This document shows, in pieces, positions 7,667 to 16,360 of a stretch of 64,000 nt of DNA. Made by a program: the position numbers and the translations under genes. Each line of letters starts with the position of its first letter. Position 1 is the first letter of the stretch. Below the pieces are notes generated by a model. The model searched no databases. It was not told the origin of the DNA and worked only from the letters and a program-made list of their open reading frames with translations. Origin of the DNA: Nocardioides deserti (GTDB taxonomy: Bacteria; Actinomycetota; Actinomycetes; Propionibacteriales; Nocardioidaceae); NCBI RefSeq assembly GCF_014266025.1, contig NZ_JACMYC010000016.1:1-64000 (forward strand). Reading direction: 5' to 3'.

Positions 7667-9867
7667 CGCCGGCCCCCGACCGGCTCGGCGCCGCGGGACT
7701 CCTCCCAGGCGCGCATCGCCTCCTTCTCCTCGGCGGTGGCGAAGAAGTCGGCGGGCGCGACGACCTGCGAGGGGGTGTGCGGCACCTCGGTGGTCGGCAG
7801 CCCGCCGGCCCGGGCCGCGCGGACCCAGATGACGACGGCGTTCGCGACGATCACGATGACGAGCAGCGCGAACGCCGCCTGGAGCACGCCGTTGAGCGTC
7901 GAGTTGAAGACGACCTGGTCCATCTGGCCGGCGTCGGCGGCCGGGGCGAGCACGTCGCCCGCGTCGCGCGCCTCGCGGTAGCGGTCGGCCTGGGCGAAGT
8001 AGCCGATCGCCGGGTTGTCGGAGAAGACCTTCTGCCAGCTCGCGGTCATCGTGACGATGAGGTCCCAGGCGAGCGGGATGCCCGGCACCCAGGCCCAGCG
8101 CAGCTTGTCGTGCTTGATGAGGAGCGTGACGCACAGGGTCAGCGCGATGGCGGCCAGCAGCTGGTTGGCGATGCCGAACAGCGGGAAGAGCTGGTTGATC
8201 CCGCCGAGCGGGTCGGTGACGCCGACGTACAGCATCGAGCCCCAGGCGCCGACGACGACGGCGCTGGCGATCCAGGTCCCGACCGTCCACGAGGTGTCGC
8301 CGAAGCGCTTCCAGACGTTGCCGACGGTGTCCTGGAGCATGAACCGGCCGACGCGGGTGCCGGCGTCGACGGCGGTGAGGATGAACAGCGCCTCGAACAT
8401 GATCGCGAAGTGGTACCAGAACGCCTGGAGCCCGCCGCCGAACGCCTCGGAGAAGACCTGCGAGAGCCCGAACGCCAGCGTGGGCGCGCCGCCCGTGCGG
8501 GAGATCAGCGACTCCTCCTCGACCGCGGCGGCCGCTGCCGCGAGCTGGTCGGGGGTGATCGTGAAGCCGAGGTTCGCCACGAACTCCGCGGCGCTCTCGA
8601 CCGTGCCGCCGGTGGCGCCGGCCGGCGCGTTCATCGAGTAGTAGAGCCCCTGGTCGATGACGACCGCCGCGATGAGTGCGCTGATGGCCACGAAGGACTC
8701 CATCAGCATGCCGCCGTAGCCGATCATCCGGACCTGGCTCTCCTTGGCCAGCAGCTTCGGCGTTGTGCCCGAGGCGATCAGGGCGTGGAAGCCGGAGAGC
8801 GCGCCGCACGCGATCGTGATGAACACGAACGGGAAGACCTTGCCGGCGAAGACCGGACCGTCGCCGTCGGTGGCGAACGACGTCACGGCGTCGGCTTGGA
8901 TCGTCGGCGCGGCGATGACCAGGCCGACGGCCAGCAGCGCGATCACGCCGACCTTCATGAACGTCGAGAGGTAGTCGCGCGGGGTCAGCAGCATCCACAC
9001 CGGCAGCACCGAGGCGATGAAGCCGTACGCCACCAGGCAGAGGGTCAGCGTCTCCTTCGACAGCGTGAGGTCGTCGGCGAGCGCCGAGCCGTCGATCCAG
9101 CCGCCGGCGACGATCGCGAGCAGCAGCAGGACCACGCCGATCGCGGTCACCTCGAGCACCCGGCCGGGGCGCAGGTAGCGCAGGTAGAAGCCCATGAACA
9201 GGGCGATCGGGATGGTCAGCCCGATCGAGAAGACGCCCCACGGCGACTCCGCGAGCGCGTTGACGACCACCAGCGCCAGCACCGCCAGGATGATGATCAT
9301 GATCGCGAAGACCGCGATCAGCGCCGCGATGCCGCCCACGACGCCGATCTCCTCGCGGACCATCTGGCCCAGGCTCTTGCCGTCCCGGCGGACCGAGAAG
9401 AACAGGACGACCATGTCCTGCACGGCGCCGGCCAGGATGACGCCGACGATGATCCAGATCGTGCCGGGCAGGTAGCCCATCTGCGCGGCGAGGACCGGCC
9501 CGACGAGCGGTCCGGCGCCGGCGATCGCGGCGAAGTGGTGGCCGAAGAGCACCCGGCGGTCGGTCACCTCGAAGTCGACGCCGTTGTCCAGCCGCTCCGC
9601 CGGCGTGGCTCGGGTGTCGTCGACCTCGAGCACCCGGCGCGCGATGAACCGCGAGTAGAAGCGGTAGGCGATGGCATAGGAGCTCAGCGCCGCGAACAAC
9701 ATCCACAGCGCCGAGACGTCCTCGCCGCGGGAGAGGGCGAGCACCGCCCAGCAGACCGCCCCGACGAGCGCGACCGCGCCCCAGATCAGCAGGGAACGTA
9801 CGCCGGGGCGTGGCGGCGGGCCCGCCGGCTGTGCCGGCTGCGGGGAGGCGTCGGTGGTCGTGCTCAT
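7663..9867 (-). CDS. cstA: Carbon starvation protein CstA-type transporter
   Basis: Large inner-membrane transporter (734 aa, many hydrophobic helices) of the CstA/BtsT family, known for peptide and pyruvate uptake. Family blocks seen include GHHFAAIAGAGPLVGPVLAAQMGYLPG, split here by the helices that follow, and the C-terminal MLQDTVGNVWKRFGD region. The start at 9867 is preferred to an in-frame start 15 codons upstream, since AGGAGC precedes it at good distance and a Pro/Ala-rich N-tail then leads into the first helix. It is transcribed divergently from ffh and is followed by ybdD. Confidence 0.93.
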   Translation of the reverse strand: MSTTTDASPQPAQPAGPPPRPGVRSLLIWGAVALVGAVCWAVLALSRGEDVSALWMLFAALSSYAIAYRFYSRFIARRVLEVDDTRATPAERLDNGVDFEVTDRRVLFGHHFAAIAGAGPLVGPVLAAQMGYLPGTIWIIVGVILAGAVQDMVVLFFSVRRDGKSLGQMVREEIGVVGGIAALIAVFAIMIIILAVLALVVVNALAESPWGVFSIGLTIPIALFMGFYLRYLRPGRVLEVTAIGVVLLLLAIVAGGWIDGSALADDLTLSKETLTLCLVAYGFIASVLPVWMLLTPRDYLSTFMKVGVIALLAVGLVIAAPTIQADAVTSFATDGDGPVFAGKVFPFVFITIACGALSGFHALIASGTTPKLLAKESQVRMIGYGGMLMESFVAISALIAAVVIDQGLYYSMNAPAGATGGTVESAAEFVANLGFTITPDQLAAAAAAVEEESLISRTGGAPTLAFGLSQVFSEAFGGGLQAFWYHFAIMFEALFILTAVDAGTRVGRFMLQDTVGNVWKRFGDTSWTVGTWIASAVVVGAWGSMLYVGVTDPLGGINQLFPLFGIANQLLAAIALTLCVTLLIKHDKLRWAWVPGIPLAWDLIVTMTASWQKVFSDNPAIGYFAQADRYREARDAGDVLAPAADAGQMDQVVFNSTLNGVLQAAFALLVIVIVANAVVIWVRAARAGGLPTTEVPHTPSQVVAPADFFATAEEKEAMRAWEESRGAEPVGGRR

Positions 9868-10009
9868 GGTGGTGCTCCTGTTCCGAGTGGCTGCGCTCAC
9901 CTGCGGGCTCACCTTCGCATGCCGAGCGGGCGGTGGGTAGCCACGTGGCCCGGTTACGATTTGGCAGTCCGACCACCCGTCGTACCCGTCACCGATCGTC
10001 AGGATTCAC

Positions 10010-11584
10010 GTGTTCGCCACCCTCTCCGACCGGCTCGCCGACACCTTCAAGAACCTCCGCGGCAAGGGCCGGCTCTCCGAGGCCGACATCGACGCCACCG
10101 CCCGCGAGATCAGGATCGCCCTGCTCGAGGCGGACGTCGCGCTGCCGGTCGTCAAGGAGTTCGTGGCCGCCGTCAAGGAGCGCGCCCGCGGCGAGGAGGT
10201 CAGCCAGGCGCTGAACCCCGCCCAGCAGATCGTCAAGATCGTCAACGAGGAGCTCGTCGCCATCCTCGGCGGGGAGACCCGGCGGCTGCGGTACGCCAAG
10301 ACCGGCCCGACGGTCATCATGCTCGCCGGCCTCCAGGGTGCCGGCAAGACGACGCTGGCCGCCAAGCTCGCGCTCTGGCTCAAGGAGCAGGGCAAGACGC
10401 CGATGCTCGTCGCCTGCGACCTGCAGCGGCCCAACGCCGTCCGGCAGCTCGAGGTCAACGGCGAGCGGGTCGGCGTACCCGTCTTCGCCCCCGAGCCCGG
10501 CAACGGCGTCGGCGACCCCGTCTCCGTCGCTCGCGCGTCCATCGAGGAGGCCAAGCGCCGCCTGCACGACGTCGTCATCGTCGACACCGCCGGCCGCCTC
10601 GGCGTCGACGCCGAGCTGATGCAGCAGGCGTCCGACATCCGCGACGCCGTCACGCCCGACGAGGTGCTCTTCGTCGTTGACGCGATGATCGGCCAGGACG
10701 CGGTCTCGACCGCGCAGGCCTTCCTCGACGGCGTCGGGTACGACGGTGTCGTCCTCACCAAGCTCGACGGCGACGCCCGCGGTGGCGCGGCGCTGTCCAT
10801 CGCCTCCATCACCGGCAAGCCGGTCATGTTCGCCTCCAACGGCGAGAAGATGACCGACTTCGACCTCTTCCACCCCGACCGCATGGCCTCGCGCATCCTC
10901 GACATGGGCGACGTCATGACCCTGATCGAGCAGGCCGAGAAGGCCTTCGACTCCGAGCAGGCCATGAAGGCCGCCGCCAAGCTCAGCGGCCAGGGCGGCG
11001 AGTTCACCCTCGACGACTTCCTCGAGCAGATGCAGCAGGTCCGCAAGCTCGGCTCGATGTCGAAGATCATGGGGATGCTGCCCGGGATGGGCCAGTTCCG
11101 CGAGCAGCTCGAGAACTTCGACGAGCGCGAGATCGACCGGATCCAGGCGATCATCCAGTCGATGACCCCCGCCGAGCGGGCGAACCCCAAGATCATCGAC
11201 GGCTCGCGCCGCGCCCGCATCGCCAAGGGCTCCGGCCGCCAGGTCTCCGACGTCAACCAGCTCGTCGACCGCTTCTTCGAGGCGCGGAAGATGATGATGC
11301 AGATGGCCCGCGGCGGCGGTTTCCCCGGCATGCCGGGCATGCCTGGGATGCCTGGCGCCGGCGGCCCGAAGAAGGGCAAGGCCAAGCCGCAGCAGAAGAA
11401 GGGCAAGGGGGCCAAGCGCTCCGGCAACCCCGCCAAGGCCGCCCAGCAGGCCGCCGCGGAAAAGGAGAAGGCGGCCGCGGCTCCGGCCAACCCGTTCGGG
11501 ATGCCCGGCGGCGAGGACGTGGACTACGAGAAGGCTGCCGCCGCGCTGGACCTGCCGAAGGACTTCAGCAAGTTCCTCAAGTGA
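10010..11584 (+). CDS. ffh: Signal recognition particle protein Ffh
   Basis: SRP54 GTPase (524 aa) that binds signal sequences and 4.5S RNA. N domain at the start, G domain with P-loop GLQGAGKTT (about residue 106), DTAGR and TKLDGDARGG, then the methionine-rich M domain (LGSMSKIMGMLPGMGQF and IIDGSRRARIAKGSGR, the RNA-binding helix). The C-terminus has a repeated GMPGMPGMPG run and a Lys/Ala tail of about 80 residues. GTG start; a weak TACGAT -10-like element lies 50 bp upstream. The stop overlaps the following gene by four bases. Confidence 0.97.
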   Translation: MFATLSDRLADTFKNLRGKGRLSEADIDATAREIRIALLEADVALPVVKEFVAAVKERARGEEVSQALNPAQQIVKIVNEELVAILGGETRRLRYAKTGPTVIMLAGLQGAGKTTLAAKLALWLKEQGKTPMLVACDLQRPNAVRQLEVNGERVGVPVFAPEPGNGVGDPVSVARASIEEAKRRLHDVVIVDTAGRLGVDAELMQQASDIRDAVTPDEVLFVVDAMIGQDAVSTAQAFLDGVGYDGVVLTKLDGDARGGAALSIASITGKPVMFASNGEKMTDFDLFHPDRMASRILDMGDVMTLIEQAEKAFDSEQAMKAAAKLSGQGGEFTLDDFLEQMQQVRKLGSMSKIMGMLPGMGQFREQLENFDEREIDRIQAIIQSMTPAERANPKIIDGSRRARIAKGSGRQVSDVNQLVDRFFEARKMMMQMARGGGFPGMPGMPGMPGAGGPKKGKAKPQQKKGKGAKRSGNPAKAAQQAAAEKEKAAAAPANPFGMPGGEDVDYEKAAAALDLPKDFSKFLK

Positions 11585-11952
11585 GCACCACGCTCGTCGT
11601 CGACGGCGCCAACGTCGTGGGGAGTCGGCCGGACGGGTGGTGGAAGGACCGGGCGGGGGCGGCGCGGCGGCTGCACGAGCGGCTGCTGGTCGCCGACGTC
11701 CCGCAGGACGAGGTGGTGCTCGTGCTGGAGGGAGCGGCCAAGGGTGGGGTGCGGGCCGGGCGCGATGCGCACGTGCGGACCGTGCACGCGAAGGGCGTCG
11801 GCGACGAGACCATCGTCGCGGAGGCTCGCGCCGCGGTGCAGCGCGGCAGCCGGGTCACGGTGGTGACGGCCGACCGGATGCTGCAGGCGCGGGTGCAGGG
11901 AGTCGGCGCGCTGGCGGTCGGTCCGTCGTGGCTGCTGGACCTGACCGGCTGA
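11581..11952 (+). CDS. NYN/PIN-like domain protein coupled to ffh
   Basis: A 123-residue protein with the acidic motifs of the NYN (YacP-like) branch of PIN-fold nucleases: VVDGANVVGS near the N-terminus, GDETIVAEA in the middle and VVTADRMLQ towards the end. This suggests RNA binding or cleavage, but activity is inferred from fold only; similar actinobacterial proteins have carried the label NTP pyrophosphohydrolase. The GTG start overlaps the ffh stop (GTGA), so expression is coupled to SRP. Confidence 0.7.
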   Translation: MSTTLVVDGANVVGSRPDGWWKDRAGAARRLHERLLVADVPQDEVVLVLEGAAKGGVRAGRDAHVRTVHAKGVGDETIVAEARAAVQRGSRVTVVTADRMLQARVQGVGALAVGPSWLLDLTG

Positions 11953-11962
11953 CCGGGACCGC

Positions 11963-11968
11963 TAGCGT
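11963..11968 (+). promoter_or_regulatory. -10-like TAGCGT just before the amidohydrolase start
   Basis: TAGCGT ends 6 nt before the ATG at 11975, the spacing expected for a leaderless transcript. No convincing -35 is seen. Confidence 0.35.
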
Positions 11969-11974
11969 CGGGCC

Positions 11975-13057
11975 ATGGCTGCGCTGAAGTTCTCCGGACC
12001 GGTCCTGCCCGACGGCCAGAGCCGCGACCTGTACGTCGTGGACGGGACGGTCACCTACGAGCCGCAGGCCGGGGCCGACACGGTCGCGCGCGGCTGGATC
12101 CTGCCTGGGCTCGTCGACGCCCACAACCACCTCGGGCTGGAGGACCACGGCGCCGTCGACGAGTCCGAGATCGAGGCCCAGGCGCTGGCCGACCGCGACG
12201 CGGGCGCACTGCTGCTGCGCGACTGCGGGTCGCCGGCCGACACGCGCTGGGTCGAGCAGCGCGAGGACCTGCCGCGGCTGGTGCGGGCCGGTCGGCACGT
12301 CGCCCGCACGAAGCGGTACATCCGGAACTACGCGCACGAGGTCGAGCCGGCCGACCTGGCGCCGTACCTCGCCCGGGAGGCCCGCGGCAGCGACGGCTGG
12401 GTGAAGGTCGTCGGCGACTGGATATCCCGCGACGCGGGCGACCTCGCGCCGTCGTTCCCCGCGGAGGCCTTCGCCGAGGCGATCGCCGCCGCGCAGGCGG
12501 AGGGCGCGAAGGTGACCGCGCACTGCTTCGGCCGCGACGTGCTCCAGGGGCTGCTCGACGCCGGCATCGACTGCATCGAGCACGGCACCGGCCTCTCGCT
12601 CGACCAGCTCGACCAGATGGCCGCCCGCGGGGTGGCGCTGGTGCCGACGGTGATGCAGACGGCCAAGTTCCCGACCTTCGCCGAGCAGGGCCGCGAGAAG
12701 TTCCCGGCGTACGCCGCGACCATGGAGGACCTCTTCGCCCGTCGGCGCGAGGTGCTGATGTCGGCACACGAGGCCGGCGTGCCGATGTACGTCGGCAGCG
12801 ACGGCGGCGGCGCGCAGCGCCACGGCTGGCTGGCCGGCGAGGTCCAGGCGATGGTCGAGCTCGGCCTGCCCGCCGCCGACGTCGTGGCCGCCGCCTCCTG
12901 GCGGGGCCGCGACTGGCTCGGGTTCGACGGGCTGGCGGAGGGCGCGAGCGCCGACCTCGTCGTCTACGACCGTGACCCGGTGGCGGACCCGACCGCGCTG
13001 TGGGAGCCGGTCTGCGTCGTGCTGCGCGGCCGGGTCGTCGGCGCGGCGCCGGCCTAG
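11975..13057 (+). CDS. Amidohydrolase family protein (imidazolonepropionase-like)
   Basis: A 360-residue metal-dependent hydrolase of the amidohydrolase superfamily. The first metal motif is LPGLVDAHNHLGLE, followed by a probable ligand His in VTAHCFG, another in CIEHGTGL, and the catalytic Asp in YVGSDGGG. A C-terminal SADLVVYDRDPV block returns to the small beta-sandwich typical of the imidazolonepropionase-like group. Substrate unknown. The stop codon shares CTAG with the stop of the convergent lipoprotein gene. Confidence 0.85.
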   Translation: MAALKFSGPVLPDGQSRDLYVVDGTVTYEPQAGADTVARGWILPGLVDAHNHLGLEDHGAVDESEIEAQALADRDAGALLLRDCGSPADTRWVEQREDLPRLVRAGRHVARTKRYIRNYAHEVEPADLAPYLAREARGSDGWVKVVGDWISRDAGDLAPSFPAEAFAEAIAAAQAEGAKVTAHCFGRDVLQGLLDAGIDCIEHGTGLSLDQLDQMAARGVALVPTVMQTAKFPTFAEQGREKFPAYAATMEDLFARRREVLMSAHEAGVPMYVGSDGGGAQRHGWLAGEVQAMVELGLPAADVVAAASWRGRDWLGFDGLAEGASADLVVYDRDPVADPTALWEPVCVVLRGRVVGAAPA

Positions 13058-14556
13058 GAGACCTTGACCAGATCGCCGCAGACGTAGTCGCCGGGGGAGA
13101 CCTGCTTCCAGCGGCCGCCGCCGAGCTGGATGAACCGCACACAGTCCCCGCTCCGCTTGGACCCGACCTGCTGCGGCGAGTGCAGTCCGTTGCCCGTCCA
13201 GTCCGACACCTTGCGGAGCGCCGCGACCAGCGAGGCGCGCGCAAGCCTCCCGCCGAGCCGGTTGGCCTGCTCGACGAAGAGCCGGGTGGCCGACCACGCG
13301 TACGCGCCGTAGATCGTCGCGACCGCGCCCGGCCGGACCTGCTCGAGCCAGGAGCGGTAGAGCGCGACCTCCTCGTTGCGCAGGTCGTCGAGCAGCGCGG
13401 TCGTCGTGTAGACGAGCGTGCCCTCGCCGGCCGCACCCGCCTCCTGCACGTAGGTGTCGTCGTAGATGGTCTGGTCCTGGATGAACGCCTTCGGCTCGTA
13501 GCCCTGCTGCTGCATCGCCTGCTGCATGCGGATCGTGTGCTGGTAGGGGCCGACGTAGGTGACCAGCTCGATGCCGCGGTTCTTCAGCTCCTGGACGTAG
13601 GGGGCGTAGTTGAACTCCGCCACGTCGATGGCCTGGACGTAGTCGACGCCGAGCCCGCCCTTCCTCCACGCCTCGGCCAGCCGTTTGGAGGCGAGCGGGA
13701 CGGTGCCGACGTTGATGTAGAGCACGCCGACCTTGTCGGCGGCGGCGCCGTAGGCCTTCCGCAGGTACTGAGGGACCGCCGCCGGCTGCAGGGTCGGGGT
13801 CACCGCCGCGGTGCCGAAGCAGGTGGAGCACTCGAAGACCTGCTGGGAGACCGAGAGCGCGTGCAGGTCGGGCAGGCCGCACTCCTCCGCGGTCGCTGCC
13901 CCGCCGTCGTCGAAGACCGACATGGAGCCGATCGCCGCGAACGCCTCGTCGCACGCCTTGGTGTAGGCGACCTGGTTGGCCGCGGAGTCCGCGCGACTGT
14001 CGAGAGCGAGCACGTCGAGCTTGCGGCCGCAGATGTCGGAGGTGGCGTTGAAGTACGCCGCGAACGCGCGCGCGCCGTCCTGGGCGGCCTGGAACACCCC
14101 CGGGACCGGGCCGGAGATGTCGGAGACGTTGGCGAGGGTGATCGTCTGGTCGGTCACGCCGGTGGTGTTGGCGAAGCCGTCGCAGCTGCCCTGCTGGCCC
14201 GGGTCGGCGGCCGGGGGAGCGTCGCCCCCGGACGAGCCTCCGGACGAGCCACCGGCGCTGCCGGGCCCGGCGGAGCCCGTGCTCCCGGTCGTCGAGCCGC
14301 CGGCGACGCCGCCAGCCGAGCCGGCCGTCGCACCGGTGCCGGTCCCGCCCGCGTCGTCGCCGCCGTCGGCGACCGCCGGGTCGCTCCCGCCGAGGTCCGG
14401 CGCCGCACCCGGGACGAGGGCCCCGGCGCTCGCCACCCGGGCGACCGTGTCCGGTGCGACCTGCGAGCCGCAGCCCGCCAGCGTCAGCGCGAGCGCCGCC
14501 CCGAGCACGGCCGCTGCCGTCCGTGCTCCTGCCGTGGTCACCCCATGTCTCGCCAC
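13054..14556 (-). CDS. ABC-type substrate-binding lipoprotein (Leu/Ile/Val-binding family)
   Basis: A 500-residue exported lipoprotein. A signal peptide ends in the lipobox LAGC (Cys29 from the GTG start), then about 85 residues of Gly/Ser/Thr/Pro low-complexity linker, then a type-I periplasmic-binding fold opening with TITLANVSDISGPVPG, as in branched-chain amino-acid binding proteins. No permease or ATPase gene is nearby, so either it serves a transporter encoded elsewhere or it has a sensing role. An upstream start at 14592 would add 12 residues before the signal peptide and is less likely. Six or more cysteines in the mature domain suggest disulfides. Confidence 0.82.
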   Translation of the reverse strand: MARHGVTTAGARTAAAVLGAALALTLAGCGSQVAPDTVARVASAGALVPGAAPDLGGSDPAVADGGDDAGGTGTGATAGSAGGVAGGSTTGSTGSAGPGSAGGSSGGSSGGDAPPAADPGQQGSCDGFANTTGVTDQTITLANVSDISGPVPGVFQAAQDGARAFAAYFNATSDICGRKLDVLALDSRADSAANQVAYTKACDEAFAAIGSMSVFDDGGAATAEECGLPDLHALSVSQQVFECSTCFGTAAVTPTLQPAAVPQYLRKAYGAAADKVGVLYINVGTVPLASKRLAEAWRKGGLGVDYVQAIDVAEFNYAPYVQELKNRGIELVTYVGPYQHTIRMQQAMQQQGYEPKAFIQDQTIYDDTYVQEAGAAGEGTLVYTTTALLDDLRNEEVALYRSWLEQVRPGAVATIYGAYAWSATRLFVEQANRLGGRLARASLVAALRKVSDWTGNGLHSPQQVGSKRSGDCVRFIQLGGGRWKQVSPGDYVCGDLVKVS

Positions 14557-14647
14557 CTTCGGCACGGTAGACCCGGACGTGACCTGTGTCACTACTTACC
14601 TGCGCGGGTGCCGATAAATGTCGGGGGCCGACCAGTGGTGTGGCCGC

Positions 14648-15292
14648 TCAGTCGCGTGGCCGGCCGGCCGCCCAACGGACGGCGGTCACGATGAGCACGA
14701 CCAGTCCGGTCAGGCCGAGCGCCAGCGGCACGCCGATCGTGAGGGCGATCGAGCCGAGGAACCCGCCGAGGTCGGGCGCCGGCCCGACCTGGACGTCCGG
14801 TGTGGCCCCCGGGCTGGTGCAGGTCACGTCCAGCTCGCCCGAGCCGGGGTCGAAGCGCCGGGCCGCGAACCAGTCGCCGTCGCCGTCGGACTTCTCGAAG
14901 GTCCCGGTCACCGGCCCCAGCGGTACCTCGCTGCCCGGCGCGGCGCCGTCGCCCGTGCCAGAGCCCGTGCCAGAGCCCGTGCCGATCCCCGTGTCGACGA
15001 CCTCGCACGAGACCGGCACGCCGGCGGGGAACCACAGCACGCGGTCGCCGCCGGTCCCGACCGCCACCGGGTGGGCGGTGCCGTCGGCGGGGACGGTCGC
15101 ATCGGTCTTCATGAAGGACGAGAGCGTCCACACCAGCAGGCCGACGCCCGCCGCGACCGCCCCGAGCAGCAGTGCGCCGCCCAGGGCGAACCACCAGCCG
15201 CTCGGCCGCGGACGGCGAGGATCCGGGCCGGCCGGACCCGCCGGCCCGGCGGCGTACGGTGGAGGAGGCGGCGGCGCCGGAGGGGTGGTCAT
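14648..15292 (-). CDS. Two-helix membrane protein with Pro-rich N-tail, unknown function
   Basis: A 214-residue protein with a cytoplasmic Pro/Ala-rich tail (TTPPAPPPPPPYAAGP), a first membrane helix around residues 36-58, an extracytoplasmic domain of about 110 residues with two Cys and a Gly-Thr-Gly-Ser repeat, and a second helix near the C-terminus. The ATG at 15292 is chosen because the frame upstream is Arg-rich and improbable. No family recognised. Confidence 0.65.
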   Translation of the reverse strand: MTTPPAPPPPPPYAAGPAGPAGPDPRRPRPSGWWFALGGALLLGAVAAGVGLLVWTLSSFMKTDATVPADGTAHPVAVGTGGDRVLWFPAGVPVSCEVVDTGIGTGSGTGSGTGDGAAPGSEVPLGPVTGTFEKSDGDGDWFAARRFDPGSGELDVTCTSPGATPDVQVGPAPDLGGFLGSIALTIGVPLALGLTGLVVLIVTAVRWAAGRPRD

Positions 15293-15310
15293 GGGGCGAC
15301 CATGCCCGAT

Positions 15311-15340
15311 TTCGCCGCCCGCGCGCCGGTCTGGCAGACT
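15311..15340 (+). promoter_or_regulatory. rpsP promoter (-35 TTCGCC, -10 CAGACT)
   Basis: TTCGCC (15311-15316), 18-bp spacer, CAGACT (15335-15340). The shared TGGCAGACT block also occurs before rplS. It implies a leader of about 125 nt before the rpsP start. Confidence 0.45.
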
Positions 15341-15471
15341 TCCCCGCTGAGTCCTGCGCGCCCGGACCCTCTCACCCGGGCCCGCGAGACCCATCCGAGG
15401 AGCCCGACCCGGTCCCCACCTGGTGGCGGTGCGCCTCACCACACACGACATCCTGAGGAGACACCACAGCT

Positions 15472-16020
15472 GTGGCCGTCAAGATCCGTTTGAAGCGCCT
15501 GGGCAAGGTCCGGGTGCCGCAGTACCGCATCGTCGTCGTCGACTCGCGCAAGAAGCGCGACGGTCGCGTCCTCGAGGAGATCGGCAAGTACCACCCCAAG
15601 GAGGACCCCTCGTACATCGAGGTCGTCTCCGAGCGGGCGCAGTACTGGCTGGGCGTCGGCGCGCAGCCGACCGAGCCCGTCGCGGCGATCCTCAAGGTGA
15701 CCGGCGACTGGCAGAAGTTCAAGGGTGAGCCGGGCGCCGAGGGCACCCTGCGCCACGCCGAGCCCAAGCGCGACAAGCTCGAGATCTTCAACGAGGCCCT
15801 CAAGGAGGCCCAGAGCGAGCCCCGCGGTGACGCCGTCACCAAGAAGGCCGCCAAGAAGACCGAGGCCGCCGAGTCCGAGTCCGCCGCGGCCCCCGAGGCC
15901 AACGTGACCCCCGCGGTCGAGACCCCCGAGGGTGCGACCGAGGAGGCCGAGGCGATCGAGACCGCCGAGACCAAGTCGGACGCCGACCCCGAGCGTCCTG
16001 ACGCGGACAAGCAGGCCTGA
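15472..16020 (+). CDS. rpsP: 30S ribosomal protein S16
   Basis: Small-subunit protein S16: the core (residues 1-85, AVKIRLKRLGKVRVPQYRIVV split around the conserved RLKR and PQYRIVV motifs) is followed by an Ala/Glu/Lys-rich, disordered C-terminal tail that brings the length to 182, about twice the E. coli protein. Such tails are typical of Actinobacteria. GTG start with GAGGAG (15455-15460) 11 nt upstream. First gene of the rpsP-khpA unit. Confidence 0.96.
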   Translation: MAVKIRLKRLGKVRVPQYRIVVVDSRKKRDGRVLEEIGKYHPKEDPSYIEVVSERAQYWLGVGAQPTEPVAAILKVTGDWQKFKGEPGAEGTLRHAEPKRDKLEIFNEALKEAQSEPRGDAVTKKAAKKTEAAESESAAAPEANVTPAVETPEGATEEAEAIETAETKSDADPERPDADKQA

Positions 16021-16025
16021 GCCCG

Positions 16026-16265
16026 ATGCTGGCCGACGCGCTCGAGCACCTGGTCCGCGGCGTCGTGGACAACCCCGACGACGTGGTCGTCCGGGACAAG
16101 CAGCTGCGCCGCGGCTCCGTCCTGGAGGTCCGGGTGCACCCCGACGACCTCGGCAAGGTGATCGGTCGCGGCGGACGCACCGCGTCGGCGTTCCGCACCG
16201 TCGTCTCGGCCCTGGCCGGGCGCGAGGGTGCGCGGATCGACTTCGTCGACGTCGACCGGCGCTGA
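16026..16265 (+). CDS. khpA: KhpA-type KH-domain RNA-binding protein
   Basis: A 79-residue single KH domain with the nucleic-acid-binding loop GKVIGRGGRTA (residues about 43-53). In Gram-positive bacteria this protein (YlqC/KhpA) pairs with KhpB/Jag and affects cell-size and RNA metabolism. It lies 5 nt after rpsP, its conserved neighbour. Confidence 0.92.
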   Translation: MLADALEHLVRGVVDNPDDVVVRDKQLRRGSVLEVRVHPDDLGKVIGRGGRTASAFRTVVSALAGREGARIDFVDVDRR

Positions 16266-16293
16266 CCGGCGCGACTGCGTCAGCAGGCATTGG

Positions 16294-16327
16294 ACGGGTG
16301 CCGCTCCCTGCGGGGAGCGGCACCCGT
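16294..16327 (+). terminator. Perfect hairpin between khpA and rimM
   Basis: Arms 16294-16308 and 16313-16327 (15 bp, perfect) with a TGCG loop. It sits 28 nt after the khpA stop and 33 nt before rimM, so it probably terminates or attenuates the rpsP-khpA message. Confidence 0.7.
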
Positions 16328-16360
16328 TCGCATTTCACGAGTGCACCGAGGAGAGCAGCA

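Noticed and set aside
11310..11360. Repeated GGCATGCC-like units as a possible repeat element.
   Set aside because: They encode the Gly-Met-Pro repeats of the Ffh tail in frame.
14950..14990. Short tandem repeat as a possible regulatory repeat.
   Set aside because: It encodes the Gly-Thr-Gly-Ser repeats of the small membrane protein in frame, so it is coding low complexity.
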